From assembly GCA_035079385.1 (NCBI GenBank), contig JAVHKY010000034.1:7068001-7132000 (forward strand): a stretch of DNA of 64,000 bases, in the 5' to 3' direction. A program made the position numbers and the translations under genes. The DNA comes from Aspidiotus rigidus (lineage: Eukaryota > Arthropoda > Insecta > Hemiptera > Diaspididae). The notes beneath the pieces are model-generated. The model saw nothing but the letters and a program-made list of their open reading frames with translations. It ran no database searches and was not told the origin of the DNA. Below are positions 42,829 through 55,214 of the stretch, one piece after another (positions within the stretch are counted from its first letter, which is position 1; each line of letters opens with the position of its first letter).

Positions 42829-43200
42829 AGTTGGAATGTAGGGATTGTGGAGGCTTTTATATTGGTGAGACCAGTCACGAAATGAAAGTTAGAGTAGCTG
42901 AGCACCTGAAGTCTTGGAAGATGGGACACTTAGGGGAGTCAGCTTTTGCTGATCATTTAATAAACAGTGGCCACAGCTTCCGCGAGGGATCCGAAAAGCT
43001 CCTCCATAAGGAGAATTCTTACCGGAAGCGCATTACTCTCAAGCATATAATACAGAAAATGCGTCATCTCAACACCGATGGTATCACTGTACTCAACTAG
43101 TACATTCCGGAAGATGGCCTGATTGAACTGTTTATGAGTCAAACCGCGATTCCTCGTTTGGCCAATCTTAATACCTTGTTTTTCCCTCCTGTTTGTCAGT
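42829..43200 (+). mobile_element. Penelope-like element fragment: GIY-YIG endonuclease and tail
   Basis: The frame gives ECRDCGGFYIGETSHEMKVR, then a VAEHLKSW block, SAFADHLINSGHSF and KRITLKHIIQKMRHLNTDG. That is the CxxC-YIG...R...EH...H arrangement of Penelope-like element endonucleases. A stop interrupts the tail at about 43100, where the homologous tail copy at 42541 reads on. There is no reverse transcriptase, so this is a 5'-truncated dead copy. Confidence 0.75.
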
Positions 43201-43329
43201 TGCTTTCAGTTCAGGCGTGATAATGGTTTCTTTTTATATTTTTCTGCGGTTTGCATTGTTTACTCTCCCTTCGGAGTATTCGTCCTTTCGCGTTTATTGT
43301 AGAGACCTAGTTGTGAAATGAGGAACCTT

Positions 43330-46117
43330 CTTGTAGAAATGTATTGCTAATGGAATATTTAATCTGCTTCTTTTTTTGTGTAGTAGCAAAAAAGCTACGT
43401 AATTTGTACCAAACAAATAATAATGAAAAAAATGACGTGCGGCACATTAAATCATTCGACGATAAGACTGGTACAGTATTTCGGAATTGATTTGAACTTC
43501 TCGCACCATCAATCTTGTAAAATTTTTCCCAGTTAGACTATAATCGTCATCCCGTATAATTTTACAAAACGAAAAATTTGTGAGCGAATACGCATTTGTA
43601 CGTAAGGAGAAGGAGACTGCGGCAAAAAAATTTCAACTCTTGTTAACGTCGTCTTCTCAATAATGAAAATTTATAAATCCCAAATATGAAAGAACAAAAA
43701 AAAAAAAAAAAAAGACACGCAGATAGTAAGCCGGCGTGCGAGAAGAGAAGAGAGCGAACAAAAGGATACAAAAATGTCGTATTCCTAACGTATCATAGCC
43801 AGCTGGATACGACGCTATGTAATTTATGTGAACTTTTGAGCTTCCGCGTATGGTCTGGAGAATAACATTTCTCGTTATATTATGTGTCCTTGTCCTCGCG
43901 TCCGCAGCGAATTGCTAATGTCAGCAACTTAGTTGAGCGTCGACGTCTTCAAACCTCGGCTGAAGATTGATTACCATTGTCGCGTTGTAAGCGGGTAAAT
44001 CAAAGACACAAATCAGAACTCAGAGTTGGAAAAAAAGATTACGAGAAGTTTATAGGCCAGAGCAGAATAATAATACACGTATATATTACGAGAACGCGAA
44101 TTTCGCAACACGAAAAAATGAAGAACGCTCCTCCTCTTATAAGAGTGCAAAAATTATTCCATTTCTTGCGGTTTTTACTCGCTAGTTGTTTCAAATAACC
44201 TAATATTTTCAATTCTGGAAATAAATCAAAATTTTATTACAATATGTGACGGAAGAAGAAAAAATTCGTACGCACCTACCTATACCACAAACGAATTACG
44301 AAATAGTTCGTACTGTGCATACTATTTTACTACTGTATTTGGGACCAAAGTCGCTATTACCGAGTTGGTTTCTCTCTCAACCCCTCCGCGTCCGATATTG
44401 TACGCATTCTTCACCATTTTATGTACATTCGTAGAAACCGAAAACTCTACTAGTTCGCTCTCGTTTTTCTCTAAAAGCCAGTAAAAATGGCAACCTTAGT
44501 GAAAAATTGCCTATATTACTCTTCGCTCTGTCTTGACAATATTCGCCAACCCTTGAAGAGGCACCAGTATACTCCACGGGTACGTGTGTAGATACTGTAC
44601 GAGCGCTGTACGAATAAGTAATTCGTAATTCTGAATAAATTTGAACTATTTTTATCGTCCTCGTTGTCTTCGTCTCTTCGGACCAATTTATTTGCACCCG
44701 TATACCTCCTTTCGCCTTTTAATCATACGTTCCCTTCATGATGAGAATTCGAACTGCTGGAAAGTGTGCATTGATAAATTAGTGTTCCACTGGTTAAATA
44801 CAAATTTATTGAAGCAAACCAGCAGTCAGTGAGTTACAGATTGAAGGGAATATTTCAGAGTCTACCACAGTCATCTAAATCTAAAATACTATCGACCAAG
44901 AATCTCGCGAGTTTTTTAGAATGGACAGTTTACAAATACCATGACTTGTGTGGAAAAATCTAAATTCAATATTTTCTTTCGTAAGTAGTATTTCTTTTCT
45001 CTGTTTTATACAATCGATTCGTCCTTATTGCTTAGAAAAATCTGTGGAACAAAAAAATGGTGAGATTGGAGCTCTTCTGAGGGCCGTTGATTCTGATTTT
45101 GTATGGAAAACTTCCAATCATAAAGTCTATCCGGATTAATACCAACCTGATAAGGGGTGGAGTCATGAAACTTCATATTCTCCATATCTCTTTGATGTGA
45201 GCACTCTGAAATTTGTTTTGTTAATGCTCCTTCTTATTCTTCATCACAAATCCTGGTTTTTAATCCAAGTAATTGATATTTTCTCCGACAAAGCGCGACA
45301 GCCTGTATGGAAACCAATAATTGATTTCGCCACTACTTAGTTTTAAAGTGGAAGAATTAAAAGAGAACAATATTAGGTACAGTCGATTTCCGCGGAAGAT
45401 TTAAATTTCTAAAGTGGGACATTATTATTGGGTAACACTTTGTGAAGACGAAATACAAGAGATATTCGAAGCGTTTAACCGCAAAAGTTTAATAAAGCAT
45501 GAGACTAAGCACAGACGTATCGTAAACGAAAAACGGACAAGTTTATTTATTGGTATCGAGTATCAAGATATTAAAGTACTCGGAAAATACTTACTTCTTC
45601 CGCTTTTCTTCGAGTATTTCTGCAAACACACGCTAACGATTTCGAATTTCATAAATACACGCGTATTAGGTTAAAACTTTCGATTAAGATGAAGATTCTT
45701 TCTCTCTATGACAAGAAAGAGAAGAAGTAAGGGAGAGAGAAAAAAAAAGAAGAAAAAGTACGAGAGAATAAAAGAACCTAAGAAATTCAAAATACTCGAG
45801 AATTATATTGAAATAAGAGCGATGAATTTTCTACATAGATAGACGTACAAGCAAAAAACGACGCTATGATGTGAAACCGAAAATCCTCTTTTGAATCTAG
45901 AGAGGTCTGCTCCTTGATGACGATAACGACGAAATGAAGGTAAGAAAAAACGGCTAAATTCTATATTACTTATGAAGATTATATTTCGGATTAAAATGGC
46001 TATTTTTCTTCTCATTTTTTTCTTCTACTCGACTTCTACATTCCATCAGAACCGTTCACATTCAACTAACATAGCTCCAATGTGTTTTACGGAGAATTGT
46101 GGTTTGCGTTCTCATCT

Positions 46118-46149
<32 letters not shown>

Positions 46150-46520
46150 TATTTTTTTTTTTTCTTTTCAAAAAATACATATAGGACTACGAAATACTTT
46201 TTATCAATATCAGCAGAATTAATCGCCTCAGAACAGATCGACAGAAGACACATTAGTCGAATCCTCTTTTGGGGTTTTCTTATTACAAATTCTCTCGCCC
46301 ACTTGTATTCGAGACTATTCTGAAAACTCGCCCCTCATTTACCGAATTTTCCTATTGGAAAAGTGAGGTATTACTCCCGTCCATTCGGGTTTCCTTATAT
46401 ATTTATTATTTATTGTAATATTTTATTGTTCGCGGAACTCCTTAGATTGCAACACTCCTCTTCCTACCGCGGAGTATCGTGTATACGTTAGAGACGATGT
46501 GCACAAGATCATTGGTGTGT
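43330..46520. other. AT-rich DNA without recognised genes
   Basis: Only short unremarkable frames are present, for example 45414-45674. A 17-nt A-run lies near 43700 and an (ATT)n microsatellite at 46120-46149. No repeat family shared with the rest of the window was noticed. Confidence 0.45.
46120..46149. repeat. (ATT)n microsatellite
   Basis: About ten uninterrupted ATT triplets, followed directly by a T-rich stretch to about 46164. Confidence 0.95.
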
Positions 46521-46526
46521 ATATGT

Positions 46527-46690
46527 TACGCTCAATTCACGTAATTGCTCATTCCGCTTAATGAGCAGTAAAATTGCTCAATACGAGTAATAAGCAGACG
46601 TGCTGCTCATTACGCGTATTGTGCAAAGTTGCTGCCCATTACGAGTAATCAGCAATATTTTTCTGCCTGTTACGCATATTGAGCATCCTT
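46527..46690. repeat. 'tgctcattacgcgta' dispersed repeat, copy 2
   Basis: It aligns with 39601-39735 and continues about 30 bp further with one more 'gttacgcatattgagc' unit. Confidence 0.75.
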
Positions 46691-46829
46691 ATGAACCAAT
46701 CCGAATTAGTTCGACTAGGTTCAGAGGGAACTGGAAGGGATATCGTCGGTGCGTCAAAGCAATCGATAAACATGCAATTCTGCGTGCCATGCAGGCCGAA
46801 TAGACAGGTGGACTTTTTCTTGAAGTGCA

Positions 46830-47065
46830 TCTCTATTCTTGAGACATTTTGGCAACCATCGGTTACAGGGGTAAAACACTCGCTGAATCCAAATTTCATG
46901 GTTGCCGAAATTTGCCTCCTTATGGCCCAAATCCAACATGGCGGCCAAACCTCCGTAACGATTGGTGGAGATGGAGACCGAAGAAACGAAAAATCCAGCA
47001 CAAATCAGTACAAACGACTCAGCCCGGTTCCAGACCAAAATGCGGTCTGGATGGCCGGGGGACAT
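46830..47065. repeat. second copy of the outer arm of the 41745-42545 element
   Basis: Shares 'tcttgagacattttggcaacc', 'aatttcatggttgcc', 'tttgcctccttatgg' and 'ccaacatggcgg' words with 41785-41905. A 168-codon frame crosses the region but is explained by repeat DNA. Confidence 0.65.
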
Positions 47066-47069
47066 AGCC

Positions 47070-48600
47070 TGATAATTCCACTGTCTGTCATATTTTCTTG
47101 GGTCCTACCTTCCAAAACTAACCTACATCTCATAACGAATCCTCACCTACGTCCTCCAATAAACTCTGAAACAATAAGGAACTAGTACCTCCATCCCTCC
47201 TACTTTTTCTCATTACTTTTATTTTCTTAAAACAATATCAATTTTCTCTCGATCTTCATTCTATACACCGGGCATGACAGAAATGAGCTATATTCTGTGG
47301 AAGAATCTTCAGTAGTAACAGCCTAGAACTCCTTCATCAGGCTAGAATTGGCCATATTCCAGTCTATAGACTTAGATGAGTTCCAGCTTAATGACTCATC
47401 ATAACAACGGAAGACTTTTAGTTCTAGCCTAACGACAAAGTGCATGAAGCTGTGATAAATTGCGTTCTTACATTGAAGATTTTTCCTTAAGCCTGCAATA
47501 AAACAAGTTCTAACCTAACAACAAATCCTCCAAAGGCTTAAACTAGCCAAATTCCAGGCTAACGACTTGTAGAAAAAAATCAAGTCCCTGCCGGATGACT
47601 TCCCCATAAAGATGAGAGAAATTAAGACTATCCTGCATTAATTTGTAGAAATTTTTTAAACATGAAGGAACATACTCGTACTAGGAGAATTAAAAAAAAA
47701 AAATAATATATCGGCTTAGGCACCACCGATTGCGAAAAATTCTTCAACTTATTTGTTACAAAAGTAAAGTTTTGATACTAACAGTAAGTATCGTCTTCGG
47801 ACTGAGTGAATAGAGACAGGGTAGCCTGAAACAAAGATTTGAAATCAAAGTACGAAGAGGAGAATAAACGTAATAAAAGAAAAAGATCTCTTATGATCAC
47901 TACTCTCATACCCTGAAAGGAGGAATTTACAAAATCGAATAAATGACCTGTTCAAGCAGTGCAGTGTGATTCTCACAATATGTCCCGTGTAATTCAGTCA
48001 TTGCAATAATTCTTTTTTCTTTTATCGCGTTTATTCTCGTCTTTGTACTTTGATATTATAACCTCGTATCACCGTTCAGTACAAAGGTGATACACTGATG
48101 GTATCGAAGATTCATTCACATTCGGTGCTTAAGCCAATATTTCATTTTTCTATCCTATATTAAGGCTGGAATAAATCAAGTTTTCAATCAATTGATTTTC
48201 GCACAAAGCTGGGATACGTCGAATTTCAGCATAGCTCAGAGGTGTCGGAGCGTCCAATCTGTGTGGTTTTTTTTTTCTTTTTTTTTTTTCAAGGTTTCAA
48301 AAATTTGTAAACGAGATGATGAAAAACTTCCTTTGCGCCAAAGTGGGTACCGGTAAGTTAAAACTTGGCCCAGTATTCTCATTTAAAAGAATAATACGGA
48401 AAAATTATTCTGTTCCATGTTGCGAAAAAAATTGAAAGATAATACAAGTACACCTATGATTTTGTTTTCCTAAATACCCACAATTGTTTCAATAATCATT
48501 CAGTTTCGTTTTTACACTTGTTTTTTTATACCTACTGCTAAGAGATGTTGTAGGACTCATCAAGAAATAAGTAAATTTTCCATTCATTTCTTTTCCTAGA
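47070..48600. other. intergenic DNA upstream of AMDHD2
   Basis: Positions 47310-47600 contain repeated 'cttcatcaggctagaattggccat' and 'aacgac' words of the dispersed taggct-type family. The rest is AT-rich. The AMDHD2 promoter must lie near the 3' end but could not be pinpointed. Confidence 0.4.
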
Positions 48601-48607
48601 TTTTACC

Positions 48608-50341
48608 ATGTCTGAAAAATGCCTGATACGATTTGAAAATTGTCGTATTTTAAAAAACGGCCAGATTGTCGACGACGACTACCTCGTTGTTAGAAATGGT
48701 AAAATAGTAGACTACATGAGCGTATATTTCGAAGAAAGAATAGAGCCACATGTACGGATTGATTGTAAAGGTGCTCTACTGTCACCAGGATTACTCGATA
48801 TCCAAGTAAATGGTACGTACTTTGTAAATTCCTTGCTTACCGGACAATAATATCCACTCTAAAATAGACCAGTATAAGCTTTGAACGTTTATTGGTTCTA
48901 GGTGGTTTTGGTATCGATTTCGCTCATAACGTAGAAGACGTAGAAGAAGGACTGAATAAAGTTTCTCAGGGTTTATTACAGTATGGTGTTACAGGGTTCT
49001 GCCCCACTTTAGTGTCTTCGTCTACAGAAGTCTATCAAAAAGTAAATCAACATTAAGACACGAAGTATTCAATTTCACAATCAAATGAGGGAAGTGACGT
49101 GTATGAATATATTACAATTCTAGGTGCTGCCAAAAATAAGATCAACGACAGGTGCCATAAATTTAGGAGTTCACGTTGAAGGACCATTCATAAATGAATC
49201 ACGTGTGGGTGCTCATGAAAAGAAAAATCTACGGACCTTAGAAGGGGTAGGTCGTACGTTTTTCTTTGTATGTTGAAGCGATTCCGAAGTAACGTTTCAT
49301 TTTTATTTTAGGGTTTAAAAGCAGTTGAAGATATGTATGGTAATTTGGACCATTTTAAAGTAATCACCTTAGCACCAGAGATCGAAGGCGCTCTCGACAC
49401 TATCAAAGAGTTGACTAATTCCAAGAAAATCGTTTCAATGGGTGAGTAAACATCAATTATGTATGTTAAAGTAGGTTCTCTAAAATCTTGCATGATTTCA
49501 TTACAGGTCATTCGAGTACCAATTTGAGTACCGCAGAAATCGCTGTAAAAAATGGAGCTACCTTGGTCACTCATTTATTCAATGCGATGACACCAGTGAG
49601 TTAATCGCTGTCAACATGTTCCTTGTCTATCGAAAAATCACGTTACAATTCATTTTCTTTAAATCAGTTCCACCACAGAAATCCAGGTCTTCTCGGCTTG
49701 CTAACGACCAAACAAACCAATAACAAACCCATTTATTTCGGTCTAATAAGTGACGGGCGCCACACAGATCCCGAGGCTGTAAGAATTGCTTATCTCACGA
49801 ATTACGAAGGTGAGGGAAATCAAACTTATTATTCAAAGTAAGTACTATAATTCGAATTTTATTTTCAATATTATTCAACAGGATTGGTATTGGTAACGGA
49901 TGCCATTTCAGCCCTAGGCCTGACTGAGGGCGTTCATCAAATAGGAAATTTGGACATTGAAATCAAGAACGGGGGCGCTTACATTCTTGGTACTGATACT
50001 CTTTGTGGTAGCATTACACCTCTGAATAAATGCGTCAAACTATTTGACGAATATTGTAGTAAGTATTCTTATCTTATTTCTTTTTTTTTTTTTGCTATTT
50101 TTTGATGTTCGTTCACGTTCGAGCGAATCTTCTTGTAGAATGTGGCAAAGTTAGAGCGCTGGAAACGGCGACTTTGCATCCTGCTCAAGTATTGGGCATC
50201 GCAGACCAAAAAGGGACACTGAACCCCGGTGCTGATGCAGATATCGTATTTTTCGACGACAATTTTGAAGTGCTTTCTACATGGATTGCGGGATGCTGCC
50301 GGTACACGCGTGAACCGAACACTTACGAGATTATTAAGTGA
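48608..50341 (+). CDS. AMDHD2: N-acetylglucosamine-6-phosphate deacetylase, eight exons
   Basis: It converts GlcNAc-6-phosphate to glucosamine-6-phosphate and acetate in cytosolic amino-sugar salvage. Exons are 48608-48812, 48902-49041, 49124-49246, 49312-49441, 49507-49595, 49668-49809, 49882-50058 and 50139-50341. All introns are short (about 60-90 bp) with GT-AG ends, and the frame closes exactly at 402 residues, the family length. Amidohydrolase landmarks are [25 protein letters not shown] (Glu134), GHSST (His201), [13 protein letters not shown] (His222), SDGRH (His261) and VTDA (Asp283, the catalytic acid/base). The spacing matches bacterial NagA. A C-terminal [18 protein letters not shown] block follows. 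The gene looks functional and is a good synteny anchor. Confidence 0.95.
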
Positions 50342-50459
50342 TATCGAAAGCATTGCTGTTTTTTCGGAATACCGACACATCACTTATGTTTACCTTTTTG
50401 TTTTTATTTTATTTTTAGAGCTCTTGATTACACTCGGGTAACGAACTTGATGGTGAATC

Positions 50460-51560
50460 GATTATAATTTGCTATGTTTTGGGTGGAAATCGAGAGTTGT
50501 ACTGATCGGTAGTAGAATTTGGTGAGTGTGGTGGAGAGAAGCTAAAGATGGATTTGTGAAAATGTGGGTGACCGTGAGAGAGGAGTCGAGGCTACAATAT
50601 TTGTATGAGTGCGGAAAAGCTTGGAAAGAAAGTGAGTGTGTGCGAGTCGTGTGTGACCAATTCGGAGACGTGTAAGGTAGATTTCGTGACGGCGGAACTC
50701 TTGGTGCGATAAAGCCCACGCGAACAGCAATGGTTTTAATTGGGCTACCTAATTTCTTTGATGAGATTTGATTTTTTCAGAGTATAATCCATTCATCCGT
50801 AATTTTGAGGTGGATGGTGATGTGGATGAGATCATTTTCAGTGCGAAGAAGACGAGAGTTTATTCAAGGAAGTTTTGTGGCAGTTTTGGCGGATAAATCG
50901 ACTTTCTTATTACCTTGGACCCTCGTATGGCTGGGGACCCTTATTTCGTAGGTTATGAAGAGAGAATGGATGCGCGAGACGAGTGGGTGTGTAGAGTGTG
51001 CATTGTAAATTGCCGTAGAGGCGGATAAAAAGGCAGCGGCGATCAGAAAAGTGCGTTTTGGTGGGAAAGGGAGAATTGGTATTGAAAGATAGCTTGGACT
51101 TCGGCCGTTAAAATTGTTACGGAGTTGCGGTGCCATCAATGAGAAAGGATTTCGTTGCCTATTGAAACTGCGAAACCGACTTGATTTCAGATTCTTGATC
51201 CATCTGTGAAACAAAGGGTAGGGTTGGAAAAATAGTTCAGTATTTCTAGATAGGGGGTGCGGTAAATTACGAGTTGGTAAATTTTTCGGGTAGTTGACAG
51301 AGTTTGTATACTATAATTTTAGGTGTAGGTAAGGCCCAAGAGGGTAGTGTGAAAAATACGAGGACTAGGCAATGAAAGTAAATTTTTTTGTGAATGGAAT
51401 GGGTAAGAAAGCAGAGCATGTTGTTGAAAATATTCCGATTTGAGTTGAAATGAAAGAGAATTTTGTGACTGGAGTTTGAGGAAGTTGTAAGACTGAAATG
51501 AGGAGGCTGGCAGTCAAGTGAAGTCGAGGTGGACAACCTGATTCGGCGGCTACTAGTACG
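50460..51560 (-). mobile_element. LINE RNase H and C-terminal region (I/jockey-like), decayed
   Basis: The minus strand reads CFTDGSRI (about 51205), then a frame change to VGFAVSIGNE, then a helical block ending SRIHSLFITYEIRVPSHT and VQGNKKVDLSAKTAT (about 50960-50880). This is the D...SHTG..GN..D core of LINE RNase H. Short minus-strand frames on both sides (50462-50719; 51267-51536) are likely parts of the same element. Stops and shifts make it non-functional. Confidence 0.65.
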
Positions 51561-54540
51561 AAATACGCCCGTACAAATGCAAATGGCGGAATTGTGAACT
51601 GTGTCTAGAAGTGAGAGATGTGATCAAGGTGTGGCTCCACACATTGGTGATCCATAATCTAGGATGGATCGGACTAGTGTATGGTAGAGGGAAAGTAGAA
51701 TTTTAAGGTTGCAACCGGGGGAAGAACGTTTCAAAAATCTATAAGCCTGAATTTCTGAACTCGTATTCAAATGAATAATTATTATTAGTTACTTATTTAC
51801 AAATAAAATTGAGAGCTTACGAGGCCTTTCGCCTAAAATGATGAAGTGAATTGAAAGGTAAACGATCAGTTTGCTATTGTTCTCTGGTGATGAGCTCCCC
51901 GAAGAAGGGGAGATGTAGGAACACACACATTCGCACAACCATTCGTGTAGGTAAAGGTGCTCTAGACTCGCAGATAGAATTACGAGTTCCGAGTGACATA
52001 AGTCGCCCAGCGGCATGGCGTCGGTTCTTATCGATTGAGCATTTTTGTGGTCGTGCAAACAAATGACTATAGGTCTTCTCCTAGTTACTATGCAACGGCC
52101 AAGGAACAAGTTTGCATGACGCCTCTGAGTCTTCTACATAATACTAAGTACCTCATACTACCCGCATTATCTGCGAGTAGCGGAGGGTGTCTTGTGTCTC
52201 TATATATTTTCAAGTTAATTTAGGAAATTTGAAAGTACACAAGAATAGTCAATGTGCCCGCGAGGGGTGTATCTTCTTTGCGCCGTCGAAAAATTTGATC
52301 ATCAAGATGGCAGGCACGAACTCGAAGAAAATTGATGATTTGGCCACTAATCCTCACAAAAAAGGAAGGTTTTCTGGTAGAGCCAAATAAATAAAGATCT
52401 TGTTTCATGTCTCCTAGTAAGTGACCTCATTTATATTTTAAGCCACATATGCTTTGTAATGAAAACATAGCCTAGTTTGTGAATTTTTCTCACTCAGACG
52501 TACACCTCATTCTTGGACTAATAAAGGTATGGTGTACCGTGAGATAAGGTGTCTACCACAGGGGGTCTCACTCGCTCTGCTCGTTAGTACTCTGTAAATT
52601 GTTCCCTGATGGATATCAACATTTGTGACGTCATAACCATCCAAGATGACTTCCTGTGACGTCAGCACAGCTTGCTACCTCTCTTCCTTACTCTCTTCTT
52701 TTCTCGCAATCGCTCACGCCATGCGTAAGCCTCCTAACAGCCTCCATTAAACTAGGCCTAATAGAATACTGCTCGAGTCTCATTTGAAATACTAGCTCTC
52801 CAGGTCATGACTGATGACGTCATACTTGCAGATTTCAGAATTGAGGTGCTGCTCCTCAGCCTTCATTATACTCGGATATACTGTATACTAAAATATACTG
52901 TAGTAGGCCTACTATTAGCCTTCATAAAACCATGCCTAGCATAAGCCTAACATACAGCAGTATAAAAGTTTATACTAAACCTTCTATAGATTACAAGGAT
53001 GAGAGGAGGTAGACACTGAATTCACAGATTTAGCTCAGGGTCAGGCTTGATGACGTCATACTTTATTATAAAGGAAGAGAAGGTATACAGTATGTAGGGT
53101 CAATTAGGGGTCGTGAGGCGACTCGCGGGGTTTGAAATTAGGGGTTAGGATCCGGACTCGTGGAACCGATCTTCAGAATCATATCTAGGGTTCTTTTCTC
53201 AGGGGTGGGAGGGGCCCAAATAGTGGGGGTGATGTGAACTCGCCAATTTTGGAATTAGGGGTGAGAATTCAGGAAACTTGAGGAAAAATATGATACATGT
53301 CAAAAAGATATATCCTACGTCGACTTACAAGGGACCTACATTTTCGGAAAAGTATTAGGCCAGGAAAATGAGAAACTCTGGATCATAAAGACGGGTATGA
53401 GAAATAGTGGATGAGAGAACATTGAAAACTGAATTTTATATCCTAAAATTTAAAAAAATTGATTAATCATCGTTGAGAAGTGTAAATTACTAGAAGAAAA
53501 GAGTGATATCCGTGAAAATATTATGTATTCCGGTTTCCGGTCAGTGGTACAAGCGGTGCCCAGCGCGCCGAGACCACTACAGCCTCATTAACATGAATGT
53601 TGATATTTCCAACTTTTTTCACTATACCAACATTTTTCCTTATTTCTCTCCAAATCTAAAAAGAATACGGTAACAAGACGAAGCGAAAAAGATGAAATTG
53701 GAGACTATCTTTGATGTTTTTTCGAATAGACCAATTTTGGATGATACAATAGCCGAAACTCAGTAATCACATGATATAGTAGCCTTTTAATACTATAGAG
53801 TACAGACCAATCCACGCTTTGGTGGATTATTTGTACCGTGTGATGATGAGACAGCTATTCTAAAACTTTCGCGAAATAAAATGGGAGAAGTTTTCCGTAG
53901 AAGTTACTGACATGGTACGATGGAATGAACACCATCAAATGCGAGCACGAGTAGTTTGATCTTCAATGAAAACTATTCGTATTACTCGTATGTAGAAATA
54001 AGCTCGTAGGTCGGAAATGAAATAAACCAAGAAATGTGCGCTGCAGTTTGCGATCTGTAAATATTTAATTTGGTTCTCTGCTACCTCGACGAATAATAAC
54101 TGTAAAATCTAAACTACATTTCTTTTGTTCACTTCTTTCTTTCTCGTCATCAGGGTCAGAGTCATTAGAGAAAACCCCGTTACCATGTTCTTATCCTTAA
54201 TTGATTCTCGGTATAATTTGAACGGTTGCAGGATCGGTGAGATGACGAATTTTCGATGCCAGTACATGTGAAACTGAGGAATGGTCATAAGAATATGAAA
54301 TGACGATCGATTCTGCTCCTTCAAATGTTGATATTTTCGAGAATGGATGAAAAAAGCCTGACTTACTTGAAAAGCTAGATATTCAACCGCATCCTACCTG
54401 AATGGCAGAAGTTGGTTTCTGTCATGCGGCTCAGGAACAGAAAATTTCTACATATAAAGACCATCCTGTCTGCCTAATGAGTCACAGCCTGAAAATCTTC
54501 CTACGAATTTTTCACACCTGATTTTTCAGGAACGTGGAAA
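51560..54540. other. repeat-rich non-coding DNA
   Basis: LINE-like purine-rich sequence fades out near 51730. Positions 52560-53100 hold taggcct/ctagtata words and scattered TGACGTCA octamers (starting at 52627, 52816 and 53052), like the interior of 33590-34305. A small frame ending at 52390 (MAGTNSKKIDDL...) is Lys-rich and unrecognised. The rest is AT-rich. Confidence 0.4.
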
Positions 54541-54549
54541 TGATGGGAG

Positions 54550-54945
54550 AAGACAGCAGTTTGGATTCAAGCATGACCTTGGAATTCTGCCTAAATATAT
54601 GTTTCTACAAAGCTGCTACAACCAATGTGCTTCATTGATTACAAAAAAATATTTGGTAGCGTCAAATATGAACAACTAATGAAATGCTTGGAGAACACAG
54701 GCTTCGATGGGACAGATCTGAAAATAATCAGTAATCTATACTAAGTCTTGAAATAAAGCCGGGGCGGGTGGGTAAAAGTATTTTAAGCCTTGCACAGGCC
54801 GGGCTAAATATTTGGTGCGCTGAGACTGGTACAAAACAAATCCAATTTCAGGCCTGTTTATAATGCGCCAACACCGAGGACTTCGACATCGAGAGAGGAG
54901 TAAGCCAGACCTGCGCATTGTCTCTCCATGGAGAGAAAAAATGAC
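54550..54945 (+). mobile_element. RTE-type LINE reverse transcriptase fragment, interrupted
   Basis: Positions 54633-54742 read CFIDYKKIFGSVKYEQLMKC and then LENTGFDGTDLKIISNLY, the conserved RTE motif around FIDYEKAFD. About 130 bp later, 54872-54930 reads FDIERGVSQTCALS, corresponding to the next RTE motif (IKRGVRQGCxLSP). The intervening stretch is foreign or decayed. It is a dead internal fragment in plus orientation, from the same LINE class as 5303-5677. Confidence 0.75.
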
Positions 54946-54962
54946 AGTCGCGTCAACTATAA

Positions 54963-55208
54963 GCCGATTTCAAGGTCCAAGGGCCTCCAAGAACATCCAC
55001 TCCAGAAACGGATTGAAAAGCATCGGACACTGAAGAAAATTTAAAAAAAAAGTCCTTTTTTCTTCTGGTCGGTTTGACTCACTCCTTCAGTTAGTTTGAC
55101 TGTATAAAATCTTGTCAAACTGGGCCCAAGAAGTCAGTCAAAATTGTGACATCCAAATCCGCTTGTGGAGTGGATGTTCTCGGAGGCTCTAGGATCTTGA
55201 AATCGGCA
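54963..55208. mobile_element. foldback (MITE-like) element with about 48-nt inverted ends
   Basis: 54963-55010 (GCCGATTTCAAG...) pairs with 55160-55208 (...CTTGAAATCGGC) at roughly 85 percent by eye, enclosing about 150 bp of A/T-rich sequence. It is non-coding and follows the RTE fragment immediately. Confidence 0.75.
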
Positions 55209-55214
55209 CCAACG

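Noticed and set aside
46679..47185. 168-codon frame
   Set aside because: It overlaps repeat DNA shared with 41785-41905, where the frame is not maintained.
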